Shown piece after piece: positions 1-9,562 of a DNA stretch of 64,000 nucleotides (its first letter is position 1; each line of letters opens with the position of its first letter). The DNA is taken from assembly GCF_005280195.1 (NCBI RefSeq), contig NZ_SZPR01000002.1, positions 1 through 64,000 of the forward strand. The letters are read 5' to 3'. A program made the translations under genes and the position numbers. The notes beneath the pieces were generated by a model. It was not told where the DNA came from and ran no database searches. It was given only the letters and a program-made list of their open reading frames with translations. Source of the DNA: Streptomyces galbus. GTDB lineage: Bacteria > Actinomycetota > Actinomycetes > Streptomycetales > Streptomycetaceae.

Positions 1-525
1 GACGGCAACAAGGTCGACACCTACGCCTACAGCCCCCGCGGCGTCCGCCTCCTGGCCCAGTCGAGCGAACCGGTGGCCCAGCCCTACCGCTTCGCGGGCA
101 ACTACCAGGACCCCACCGGCCTCTACCACCTGAAGGCCCGCTACTACGACGCCAACATCGGCCGCTTCACCCAGCCCGACCCGTCGGGCCAGGAGAAGAA
201 CCCCTACCTGTACGCCGAGGGCGACCCGGTCAACCGGATCGATCCGAGCGGTCTCTACAGCCTTGCCGACGCGATCGATGACGGCAAGGAGGTCTACGAC
301 GCGGTCTCCAGTGGCGTGCGGGGCGACACGGACGCGCTGGTGGGCCAGGCCTCAGGCATCGCGGCAGGCATCCTGGTCGAGTCCGCATGCCAATTCGTGG
401 CCGGATTCGCGGGGGCGCCCACTGCCGGCGTCGGAGCAGTGGCGGTCGAAGCCGGTTGTGGCTACGCGAGCACTGCGGTGGGCGACTGGACCGCCAACAC
501 GGTGGAAGACAAGTTGAAGTCCTGA
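1..525 (+). CDS. RHS/YD-repeat protein, C-terminal part (5' truncated by window edge)
   Basis: The reading frame is open from base 1 and stops at 523-525, so only the last 174 codons are visible. The RHS core signature is clear: YRFAGNYQDPTGLYHLKARY, then RYYDANIGRFTQPDP and NRIDPSGLYS, the conserved end of RHS-associated core domains. After the DPSGLY junction (about base 258) come 88 residues of non-repetitive, Ala/Gly/Val-rich sequence, the place where RHS proteins of polymorphic toxin systems carry a variable effector tip. No toxin fold is recognised in the tip. The small membrane gene directly downstream would fit an immunity partner, but that is inference. Confidence 0.85.
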   Translation, partial: DGNKVDTYAYSPRGVRLLAQSSEPVAQPYRFAGNYQDPTGLYHLKARYYDANIGRFTQPDPSGQEKNPYLYAEGDPVNRIDPSGLYSLADAIDDGKEVYDAVSSGVRGDTDALVGQASGIAAGILVESACQFVAGFAGAPTAGVGAVAVEAGCGYASTAVGDWTANTVEDKLKS

Positions 526-577
526 CCGACCCGGGGCGGTCACCATCGGTGGCCGCCCCCCTGCCGAGGAAACGACA

Positions 578-805
578 GTGGCAAAATTCTTCGAGAACGC
601 GTACGGGAACCAACAGGCGATCCGCAGGAACGCATGGACAGTCGTCGCCGCGTCGCTGGTCGCTTATGCACTGTCGGCCGTTCTCTGGGCCAAGGGAGGA
701 TTCGCCGCCGCGTCCCCACTGCTCCTGGTGGCCGTTGTCGCCGACGCAGTCTGTCTGCTGGTCTACCTGACGTTCCGTAACCGCCGACTCGGGTCGTCGA
801 AGTAA
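578..805 (+). CDS. small two-TM membrane protein, possible immunity partner of the RHS tip
   Basis: This 75-residue protein starts at GTG 578 behind a GAGGAAA Shine-Dalgarno site, 52 bases after the RHS stop and on the same strand. Two hydrophobic segments are visible (about residues 19-40 and 45-67), with a basic N-terminal stretch and a basic end (FRNRRLGSSK). I do not recognise a family. Position, size and membrane character suit an immunity or accessory protein of the RHS locus, but no sequence motif proves it. Confidence 0.55.
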   Translation: MAKFFENAYGNQQAIRRNAWTVVAASLVAYALSAVLWAKGGFAAASPLLLVAVVADAVCLLVYLTFRNRRLGSSK

Positions 806-820
806 GGGAGGGGACAGCAC

Positions 821-937
821 ATGGAACTCGCTCGTACCGAGGTGACTCCCGGAGGAACGCTCGGCGTCGTCCTGTTCGTCGTGGCCATCCTGTGCGTCGT
901 CGTACCGATCGTGATCAACCGGCGCCGCAACCGGTGA
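821..937 (+). CDS. 38-residue single-TM miniprotein
   Basis: ATG 821 follows AAGGGAGGGG at good spacing, 15 bases after the preceding stop. The peptide has a short polar N-terminus (MELARTEVTPGG), one strongly hydrophobic helix (about residues 14-32) and a basic tail NRRRNR. The strong ribosome site and textbook one-TM topology support real translation. Function unknown; it probably belongs to the same transcription unit as the RHS gene. Confidence 0.5.
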   Translation: MELARTEVTPGGTLGVVLFVVAILCVVVPIVINRRRNR

Positions 938-1100
938 CGGTCATCATGCAAGCGGGGCGGCCCCGGTCGGCAACGGACGGCCGGGGCCATGCCGGGCAAC
1001 TTCGTCCTGAAGGGCGGCAGCAAGTTCCCTCGCGAACCGTCGACACAAACGCTGAGAGTCCTGCGGTGCGGACGCGAGAGGGAGAGGCGGACGAACCGTC

Positions 1101-1256
1101 GTGACAGGCCAGGGAGTTCCGTGGCCGGCACGGCTCGCTGCCCCCGGGGGCGGGCCCGATCTTCCCCTTTGGGGTCAAGTGCTCTTGGTGATCGTGTTCG
1201 GGATCGTTGCGGTGTGCGTCGTGGTCCAGCTGATCACGGCGAGGAGGAGACGCTAG
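1101..1256 (+). CDS. 51-residue single-TM miniprotein
   Basis: The frame starting at GTG 1101 gives a Gly/Pro-rich N-terminal half, a hydrophobic helix (VLLVIVFGIVAVCVVV) and the tail TARRRR before TAG 1254-1256. Composition and tail resemble the 38-residue miniprotein at 821, as if both were small membrane proteins of the same kind. The ribosome site is weak (GAGG about 13 nt upstream). It ends just before a strong hairpin. Function unknown. Confidence 0.35.
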   Translation: MTGQGVPWPARLAAPGGGPDLPLWGQVLLVIVFGIVAVCVVVQLITARRRR

Positions 1257-1280
1257 TCCGTCCCGGACGGCCGGGCGCGC

Positions 1281-1316
1281 GAGAGGGCGACACCCCGCAC
1301 AAGGTGTCGCCCTCTC
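1281..1316. terminator. bidirectional terminator hairpin between the RHS locus and ppdK
   Basis: A perfect 14-bp stem, GAGAGGGCGACACC at 1281-1294 against its complement at 1303-1316, closes an 8-base loop. It sits between the plus-strand small genes and the 3' end of the minus-strand ppdK, so it can serve both sides. Confidence 0.75.
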
Positions 1317-1385
1317 TTCGTGCGCCGGGGCCGCCGCCGATCGGTGAGGGTCGGGGACCGGCGGCGGACCCGGGGTCCGTGCGGC

Positions 1386-4106
<2,721 letters not shown>

Positions 4107-4603
4107 GGTCTCGACTCCCTCGAGGACGCGGTGGCTGCCCTGACGTCGGGGAATGTACCCAGATCGAAGGCGTCTGGGTACGTCCACGCGTGCGTCATGT
4201 GCCTGTAACCAGTCCTCTGCCACGGGATCGAAAGTCAAGGCAGGGCAAGCAATCGGCAGCCGATGTTTTCACTTGTTGAACGCAAGCATCCGCCCCTGGC
4301 GGTTTCTCGCGCTCACATGAGCGGCAATTGCCACGTCTGAGTTTGCTCGATGAACGATCAAGTGGTGGCACTGAGTGCCACCCCTTGGAGAAGTGCAGGC
4401 GCCCATGATCCGCTCATCTGAGCGTCACCCCGATCAGGGGTGGCGAGAATCACGCTGCCACAGGCCGCCCGATGTCACCATGCGGACGGGTACCCGGACG
4501 GAAACGCGTCTGTCACGCGCGCGGGCGGTCGCCGCCGGGCCGCGAGGTCGCCCGCCGGAGACGCACGGCCGGCGCCGGCACCGCGGGGGTCACCCGCCCG
4601 GGG
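4107..4603. promoter_or_regulatory. 497-bp intergenic region upstream of ppdK with repeated palindromes
   Basis: No convincing gene lies here. It separates the 3' end of the ROK gene from the ppdK start, so it must hold the ppdK promoter. Four symmetric elements are visible: CGCTCACATGAGCG (4310-4323), the 19-bp GGTGGCACTGAGTGCCACC (4364-4382), CGCTCATCTGAGCG (4411-4424) and a CACCCC/GGGGTG hairpin (4426-4442). The first and third share CGCTCA-NN-TGAGCG and look like two copies of one operator. The DNA around 4210-4370 is clearly less GC-rich than the surrounding genes. No known regulator motif is assigned. Confidence 0.55.
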
Positions 4604-5821
4604 TCACACCCCCAGCGCCAGCAACCGCTCCTCCACCCGCTCGGGCGCGTACAGGTGGTCCACCACCAGCGCCCCCGCGCCCACCAGACCGGCCTGTTCC
4701 CCGAGCCGGGAGGTCACCACCTCCAGGCGGGCCGTCGAGCGGGGCAGCGCCCGCTGGTACAGCAGTTCCCGCACGCCCGTCACGAACGGGGTCCCCGCGA
4801 GGTCCCCGGCGAGCACCAGCACGCCCGGGTTGAGCAGCGTCACGACCGTGGCCAGGACCTCGCCGACCTGCCGGCCGGCCTCCCGGGCCAGGGCCGCCGC
4901 CTCCGGGTGCCCGGCCGCGAGCAGGTCCCGTACGTCGGAGCCGGACGCGGCGGGCACCCCGGCCGCCGCCAGCCGCCGGGCCACCGCGCCGCCGCTGGCC
5001 AGGGCGGCGAGGCAGCCGTAGGAGCCGCAGCGGCACAGCGCGTCGGCGCCCTCCGGCACCCGGATGTGCCCGAGGTCCCCCGCCCCTCCGTCGATCCCCC
5101 GGTACAGGGAGCCGTCCACCACGACGCCGGCGCCGATGCCGGTGGAGACCTTGACCAGCACGAACGCCGAGCAGCCGGGGTAGGAGGCGCGCTGTTCGCC
5201 GTACGCCATGAGGTTGGCGTCGTTGTCGACCAGGACCGGGACCGGCCCGGCGCCCGTGGCCTCGCCGAACGCCCTGGCGAGCCGGCCGCGTATGTCGTAG
5301 CCGTCCCAGCCGGGCATCATCGGCGGCTGGACCACCCGGCCGGTCGTGCTGTCCACCGGGCCGGGCACCGCGAGGCCGATGCCGCACACCTCCCCCGGGG
5401 CGTGCCCCGCCGCGGCCAGCACCTCGGCGAACCAGCGGCCCAGTCCGTCCAGCACCCGCTCGGGCCCGTCCTCGACGGCGAGCGGGCCGGCGTGCTCGGC
5501 CAGGATCTCGCCGGTCAGGGTGAGCACCGCCGCGCGGGCGTGCCGGGTGTCGAGGTCGGCGGCGAGGACCACCGCGTGCGCGTCGTCGAACTCCAGGGTG
5601 ATGGAGGGGCGTCCGCCGAGCGGCGAGTCGACCGGGCCGCCCGCGCCCTCGCGCAGCCAGCCCGCGCGGAAGAGCCGGTCCAGGCGCTGGCCGACGGTGG
5701 CCCGGGACAGGCCGGTGACCTGCTGGAGCGCGCCGCGGGTCGTGGCCCGGCCCGTGCGCACCAGGTCGAGCAGGTCCCCGGCGCTCGCCTGGCTCCGGCC
5801 CCCGTGGCCGCGTCCGGTCAT
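4604..5821 (-). CDS. ROK-family transcriptional regulator
   Basis: This 405-residue protein has an N-terminal winged helix (about residues 10-65, with RATTRGALQQVTGLSRATVG) and a sugar-kinase-like ROK domain, the layout of XylR/NagC-type repressors. Visible ROK features are GIGLAVPGPV, LVDNDANLMAYGE, KVSTGIGAGVVVDG and the zinc motif CRCGSYGC; the residue after the last Cys pair is LAA, where many family members have an acidic residue. ATG 5821 is preferred over ATG 5842 because AAGGGGG lies about 7 nt upstream of it. It is divergent from the glycosidase gene and probably controls the oligosaccharide-degrading pair at 5915-9363 and itself. Confidence 0.9.
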   Translation of the reverse strand: MTGRGHGGRSQASAGDLLDLVRTGRATTRGALQQVTGLSRATVGQRLDRLFRAGWLREGAGGPVDSPLGGRPSITLEFDDAHAVVLAADLDTRHARAAVLTLTGEILAEHAGPLAVEDGPERVLDGLGRWFAEVLAAAGHAPGEVCGIGLAVPGPVDSTTGRVVQPPMMPGWDGYDIRGRLARAFGEATGAGPVPVLVDNDANLMAYGEQRASYPGCSAFVLVKVSTGIGAGVVVDGSLYRGIDGGAGDLGHIRVPEGADALCRCGSYGCLAALASGGAVARRLAAAGVPAASGSDVRDLLAAGHPEAAALAREAGRQVGEVLATVVTLLNPGVLVLAGDLAGTPFVTGVRELLYQRALPRSTARLEVVTSRLGEQAGLVGAGALVVDHLYAPERVEERLLALGV

Positions 5822-5841
5822 CGCACACCCCCTTGTGTTCA

Positions 5842-5914
5842 TCGATTCTGCATTACATAGTGAGTTCTGCGTGTTAAACAGACGTAACCTCACGGTAGCC
5901 ACTGCCGAACCCCC
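5842..5914. promoter_or_regulatory. divergent promoter region, ROK regulator / glycosidase
   Basis: This AT-richer spacer holds two direct TTCTGC hexamers 19 bp apart (5846-5851, 5865-5870) and a GTTA-N8-TAAC inverted repeat (5873-5888). They are candidate half-sites for the ROK regulator. No experimental motif is matched. Confidence 0.4.
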
Positions 5915-7315
5915 GTGGAGCCCCGAGTGGATGGAACCGCCCAGCTCACCGCCCGCCCGGCAGTGCGCGCGTTCGCATACGATCCTCCCGCCGCGCCGGG
6001 GTCCGTGCACGCACGGGCGGTGGCTGTCCTCGACGCCAACTGGACCGGCACCTCCACGGTGCCCTCGCGCGGGCTGTACCCGCACCAGTGGTCCTGGGAC
6101 TCGGCGTTCATCGCGATCGGCCTGCGGCACGTGGCGCCGCTGCGGGCGCAGACCGAGCTGGAGACGCTGCTGGCCGCCCAGTGGGACGACGGACGCGTGC
6201 CGCACATCGTCTTCCACCCCTCCGTCCCGCTCGACGCCTACTTCCCGAGCCCCGACTTCTGGCGCTCCGCGACCGCGGGGCGGGCCGCCGGCGCCCCGCG
6301 CACGGTACAGACCTCCGGCATCGTGCAGCCACCGGTGCACGCGCTGGCCGCCTGGCTGGTGCACCGCGCCGACCCGGCGCTGTCCAGGGCGCGCGGCTTC
6401 CTGGCCCGGGTCTACCCCCGGCTGGCCGCCTGGCACCGGTACCTGCTGCACCGGCGTGACCTGGGCGGGGGCGGGCTGGTGTCGGTCGTGCACCCCTGGG
6501 AACAGGGCATGGACAACAGCCCCTGCTGGGACGGCCCGCTGTCCCGGGTCACCCCGGCACCGGCCCGCTCCTTCCGCCGCGCCGACCTGGCCCACGGCGC
6601 GCCCGAGGACCGGCCGACGGACCTGGACTACGGGCGGTACGTGCGGCTGGCGGGCGACTACCGGGACGGGGGGTACCGGGACGGGCGGGGCGCGTTCGCG
6701 GTCGAGGACCCCTCCTTCAACGCCCTGCTCGCCGTCTCCGAGCACGCGCTCGCCCGCATCGCGCGCGAACTCGGGGCGACGGGCACGGCCCGCCACGCGC
6801 GGGCACAGCGGCTGACGGCGGCCCTGGTGGAGCGGCTGTGGGACCCGGCGTACGGCCTGTTCCTGTGCCGGGACGTGCGCACCGGCGAGGCGGTCCCGGA
6901 GCGCGGGGTCACCGGGCTGGTCCCGCTGCTGCTGCCCGGCCTGCCGCGCGAGGTGGCCCGCGCCCTGGTGGGCACCCTCACCGGGCCGCACTTCGGGCTG
7001 GGCACGCGCACCCGGCTGGTGCCGAGCCACGACCTGCTGGGCGAGACGTTCGACCCGCACCGCTACTGGCGCGGGCCCGCCTGGTTCAACACCGGCTGGC
7101 TGCTGGAGCGGGGCCTGCGGCTGCGCGGCGAGCGGGCACGGGCCGACGCCCTGCGGGCGGCGGTGCTGGACCTCGCGGCCGCCTCGGACTTCGCCGAGTA
7201 CGTCGACCCGTACACCGGTCAGGCGTGCGGGGCGACCGGCTTCGGCTGGACCGCCGCCCTCACGCTCGACCTGCTGCACGACGCGTCCGGCGAGGACGCC
7301 GCCCTCCACGGCTGA
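5915..7315 (+). CDS. MGH1-like glycoside hydrolase (GH63-related alpha/alpha barrel)
   Basis: The 466-residue protein resembles the mannosylglycerate-hydrolase-like (MGH1) glycosidases. Visible features are PHQWSWDSAFIAIGLRHV near residue 50, IVQPPVHALAAW, HPWEQGMDNSPCWD (about 190-203, a likely catalytic acid region) and YWRGPAWFNTGWLLERGL near residue 385, the paired substrate-binding segments of this clan. There is no signal peptide, so it acts in the cytoplasm. Start GTG 5915 or in-frame GTG 5927 are both possible. It is divergent from the ROK regulator and followed 107 bp later by a debranching-type enzyme, suggesting uptake-linked breakdown of an alpha-linked oligosaccharide. The substrate is unknown. 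Confidence 0.85.
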   Translation: MEPRVDGTAQLTARPAVRAFAYDPPAAPGSVHARAVAVLDANWTGTSTVPSRGLYPHQWSWDSAFIAIGLRHVAPLRAQTELETLLAAQWDDGRVPHIVFHPSVPLDAYFPSPDFWRSATAGRAAGAPRTVQTSGIVQPPVHALAAWLVHRADPALSRARGFLARVYPRLAAWHRYLLHRRDLGGGGLVSVVHPWEQGMDNSPCWDGPLSRVTPAPARSFRRADLAHGAPEDRPTDLDYGRYVRLAGDYRDGGYRDGRGAFAVEDPSFNALLAVSEHALARIARELGATGTARHARAQRLTAALVERLWDPAYGLFLCRDVRTGEAVPERGVTGLVPLLLPGLPREVARALVGTLTGPHFGLGTRTRLVPSHDLLGETFDPHRYWRGPAWFNTGWLLERGLRLRGERARADALRAAVLDLAAASDFAEYVDPYTGQACGATGFGWTAALTLDLLHDASGEDAALHG

Positions 7316-7328
7316 CACTGCACGCGCC

Positions 7329-7358
7329 GCGACGGCGACGGCGACGGCGACGGCGACC
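7329..7358 (+). repeat. GCGACG-type hexamer tandem repeat
   Basis: About five units of GCGACG/GACGGC lie in the spacer between the two glycosidase genes. A simple-sequence tract of this kind can vary in length by slippage. Confidence 0.75.
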
Positions 7359-7422
7359 AGGGGATCCAGGCAGACGAGGCACACCTGGGGGAGCCCAGGC
7401 AGACGCAGGGAGGGGACCGGGG

Positions 7423-9363
7423 ATGACGGACCGGCATCATCTGCTCGTGTACGGCGGGACGTTCGCCGCCGTCGACGACCGCGGGGACATCGGCGGCGGG
7501 CGCGGCACCGGAGCCTGCCCGCCGGGGCTGTTCGTACGGGACGCGCGGCACCTCAGCCGCTGGCAGCTCACCGTGGACGGCGCCGTGCCGGAGCCGCTGG
7601 CGCCGGTCGCCGACGGGGACGCCGCCCGCTGCGTGCTCGTGCCGCGCGGCGGCCGCACCGAGCCGCCGCCCTGCACGCTCTTCCGTGAACAGGCCGTCGG
7701 CGACGGCTCGTTCGTGGAGTCGCTGCGGGTGACCAACAACTGTCCGGTGGCGACGACGGTGCGGCTCGCGGTCACCGCCGACGCCGACTTCACCGACCAG
7801 TTCGAGCTGCGCGCCGACCACCGCACCTACACCAAGGCGGGCGCCGTCCGCGCCCGCGAAGTCCTCGACGACGGCGTGGAGTTCACCTACCGGCGCGGCG
7901 CGTGGCTGTCCCGGACCACGGTGACCGCCGAGCCCGCCCCGGACGGCGTGGAGGAGACCGGCACCGGGGCCCGGCGCCTGGTGTGGACCCTGGACCTGGC
8001 CCCGCACGGCTCCGCGGAGCTGGTGCTGCGGGTGATGGCCCGGCCGCACGGCGAGAAGCGGGCGTTGCGCGTGCCGCGCTCCCCCGCCGCGCTCACCGGG
8101 CAACTCCTCGCGGCCGAGGGGAGGTTCGTCGAGGGCGTGGCGTTCCCGACGGGCTGGCCGGAGCTGGCGGCGGCCTGTGCGCGCGGGCTCGCGGACCTGG
8201 CCGCGCTCCAGGTCCCGGCCACCGGCCCGGACGGCGAGGAGCTGCGGGTGCCGGCGGCGGGCGCGCCCTGGTTCCTGACCCTGCTGGGCCGCGACGCGCT
8301 GCTCACCTCGCTGTTCACGCTGCCCTACCGGCCGCAGCCGGCCGCCGCCACGCTGCTCGCGCTCGCGGCGGCCCAGGCCACCGGGACCGGCCGGGAGGCG
8401 GTGGCGCAGCCCGGCAAGATCGTGCACGAGGTCCGCCACGGCGAGCTGGCCCACTTCGGCCAGGTGCCGTACGGCCGGTACTACGGCTCGGTGGACGCCA
8501 CTCCGCTGTTCCTGGTGCTGCTCGGGGCGTACACCGAGCAGACCGGGGACACCGCCCTGGCCCGCCGGCTGGAGCCGCACGCCCGGGCCGCCGTGGGCTG
8601 GATGCTGGACCACGGGGGACTCACCTCGCTCGGCTATCTCGTGTACCGCGCCGACCGGGGCGGCCTGGCCAACCAGAACTGGAAGGACTCCCCCGGCGCC
8701 ATCTGCTCGGCCGACGGCAGCCGCCCGAGCGGGGCCGTGATGGCGGCGGGCGCCCAGGGCTACGCCTACGACGCCCTGCGCCGCACGGCGTGGGTGGCGC
8801 GCACCGTGTGGGACGACGGCACCTACGGCGCGCTGCTCGCCCAGGCCGCGGCCGACCTGCGCGACCGTTTCCAGCGGGACTTCTGGATGCCCCGGCGGTC
8901 CTTCCCGGCGCTCGCGCTGGACGGCACCGGCCGCCCGGTGGACGCGCTCGCCTCGGACGCCGGGCACCTGCTGTGGTCGGGGCTGCTGGACAAGGAGTAC
9001 GGCGAGCTGGTGGGCCGGCGCCTGCTGGAGGAGGACTTCTTCTCCGGCTGGGGCGTGCGCACGCTGGCCGCCGGGCAGCCCGCGTACCACCCGCTGTCGT
9101 ACCACCGCGGCTCGGTGTGGCCGCACGACAACGCGCTGATCGCCCTGGGCCTGGCCCGCTACGGCCTGCACGACGAGGCCCGCACCGTCGCGCACGCCCT
9201 GGTCGACGCGGCGACGGCGACCGGGCACCGGCTGCCGGAGGTGCTGGCGGGCTACGGCCGCGACACGCACCCGGAGCCGGTGCCGTACCCGTACGCGTGC
9301 GTGCGGGAGTCGCGCTCGGCGGCGGCCCCGCTGGCGCTGCTCACGGCGGTCGGCGGGGCGTGA
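7423..9363 (+). CDS. amylo-alpha-1,6-glucosidase / glycogen-debranching-type enzyme
   Basis: The 646-residue protein has an N-terminal beta-sandwich (about 1-240, with LFVRDARHLSRWQL typical of GDE_N_bis) and a C-terminal alpha/alpha barrel (about 270-640) with WFLTLLGRDALLTSLF, GGLANQNWKDSPGAI and YHRGSVWPHDNALIA, motifs of bacterial GDE_C proteins. ATG 7423 follows AGGGAGGGG. It is cytoplasmic and probably removes alpha-1,6 or related branches. Co-directional with the preceding glycosidase and likely under the same ROK control. Exact substrate not determined by sequence. Confidence 0.9.
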   Translation: MTDRHHLLVYGGTFAAVDDRGDIGGGRGTGACPPGLFVRDARHLSRWQLTVDGAVPEPLAPVADGDAARCVLVPRGGRTEPPPCTLFREQAVGDGSFVESLRVTNNCPVATTVRLAVTADADFTDQFELRADHRTYTKAGAVRAREVLDDGVEFTYRRGAWLSRTTVTAEPAPDGVEETGTGARRLVWTLDLAPHGSAELVLRVMARPHGEKRALRVPRSPAALTGQLLAAEGRFVEGVAFPTGWPELAAACARGLADLAALQVPATGPDGEELRVPAAGAPWFLTLLGRDALLTSLFTLPYRPQPAAATLLALAAAQATGTGREAVAQPGKIVHEVRHGELAHFGQVPYGRYYGSVDATPLFLVLLGAYTEQTGDTALARRLEPHARAAVGWMLDHGGLTSLGYLVYRADRGGLANQNWKDSPGAICSADGSRPSGAVMAAGAQGYAYDALRRTAWVARTVWDDGTYGALLAQAAADLRDRFQRDFWMPRRSFPALALDGTGRPVDALASDAGHLLWSGLLDKEYGELVGRRLLEEDFFSGWGVRTLAAGQPAYHPLSYHRGSVWPHDNALIALGLARYGLHDEARTVAHALVDAATATGHRLPEVLAGYGRDTHPEPVPYPYACVRESRSAAAPLALLTAVGGA

Positions 9364-9395
9364 GCGGCGCCCCCGGCGGGTGACCGGCGGTCTCC

Positions 9396-9415
9396 CCGGC
9401 CGGTGCGCCGGCCGG
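9396..9415 (+). terminator. hairpin after the debranching-type gene
   Basis: Two CCGGCCGG arms separated by TGCG form a compact GC hairpin 33 bp after the stop codon. No U-tract, as usual for Streptomyces. Confidence 0.5.
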
Positions 9416-9562
9416 CTCCTTGGCCGGGTGTTTGCGCGGTGTTTGCCGAGCACGGGCCGTCGGGGCTGAACGCGGGCCTGCGGGGCGCCGTACGCATCGG
9501 TGGCGGATCCGGCCCACCCCGGGTCCGCCCCACGACCGGCCGCCGCACGGAAGGACCCCCGG

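Noticed and set aside
4364..4382. 19-bp palindrome as a CIRCE (HrcA) element
   Set aside because: The arms resemble GGCACT/AGTGCC of CIRCE, but the 9-bp central spacer of CIRCE is absent (one base here), and ppdK is not a heat-shock gene.
4375..5021. Plus-strand frames in the region upstream of ppdK and antisense to the ROK gene
   Set aside because: Composition is Pro/Arg/Ser-rich, they have no ribosome site, and most of their length is antisense to the ROK gene.
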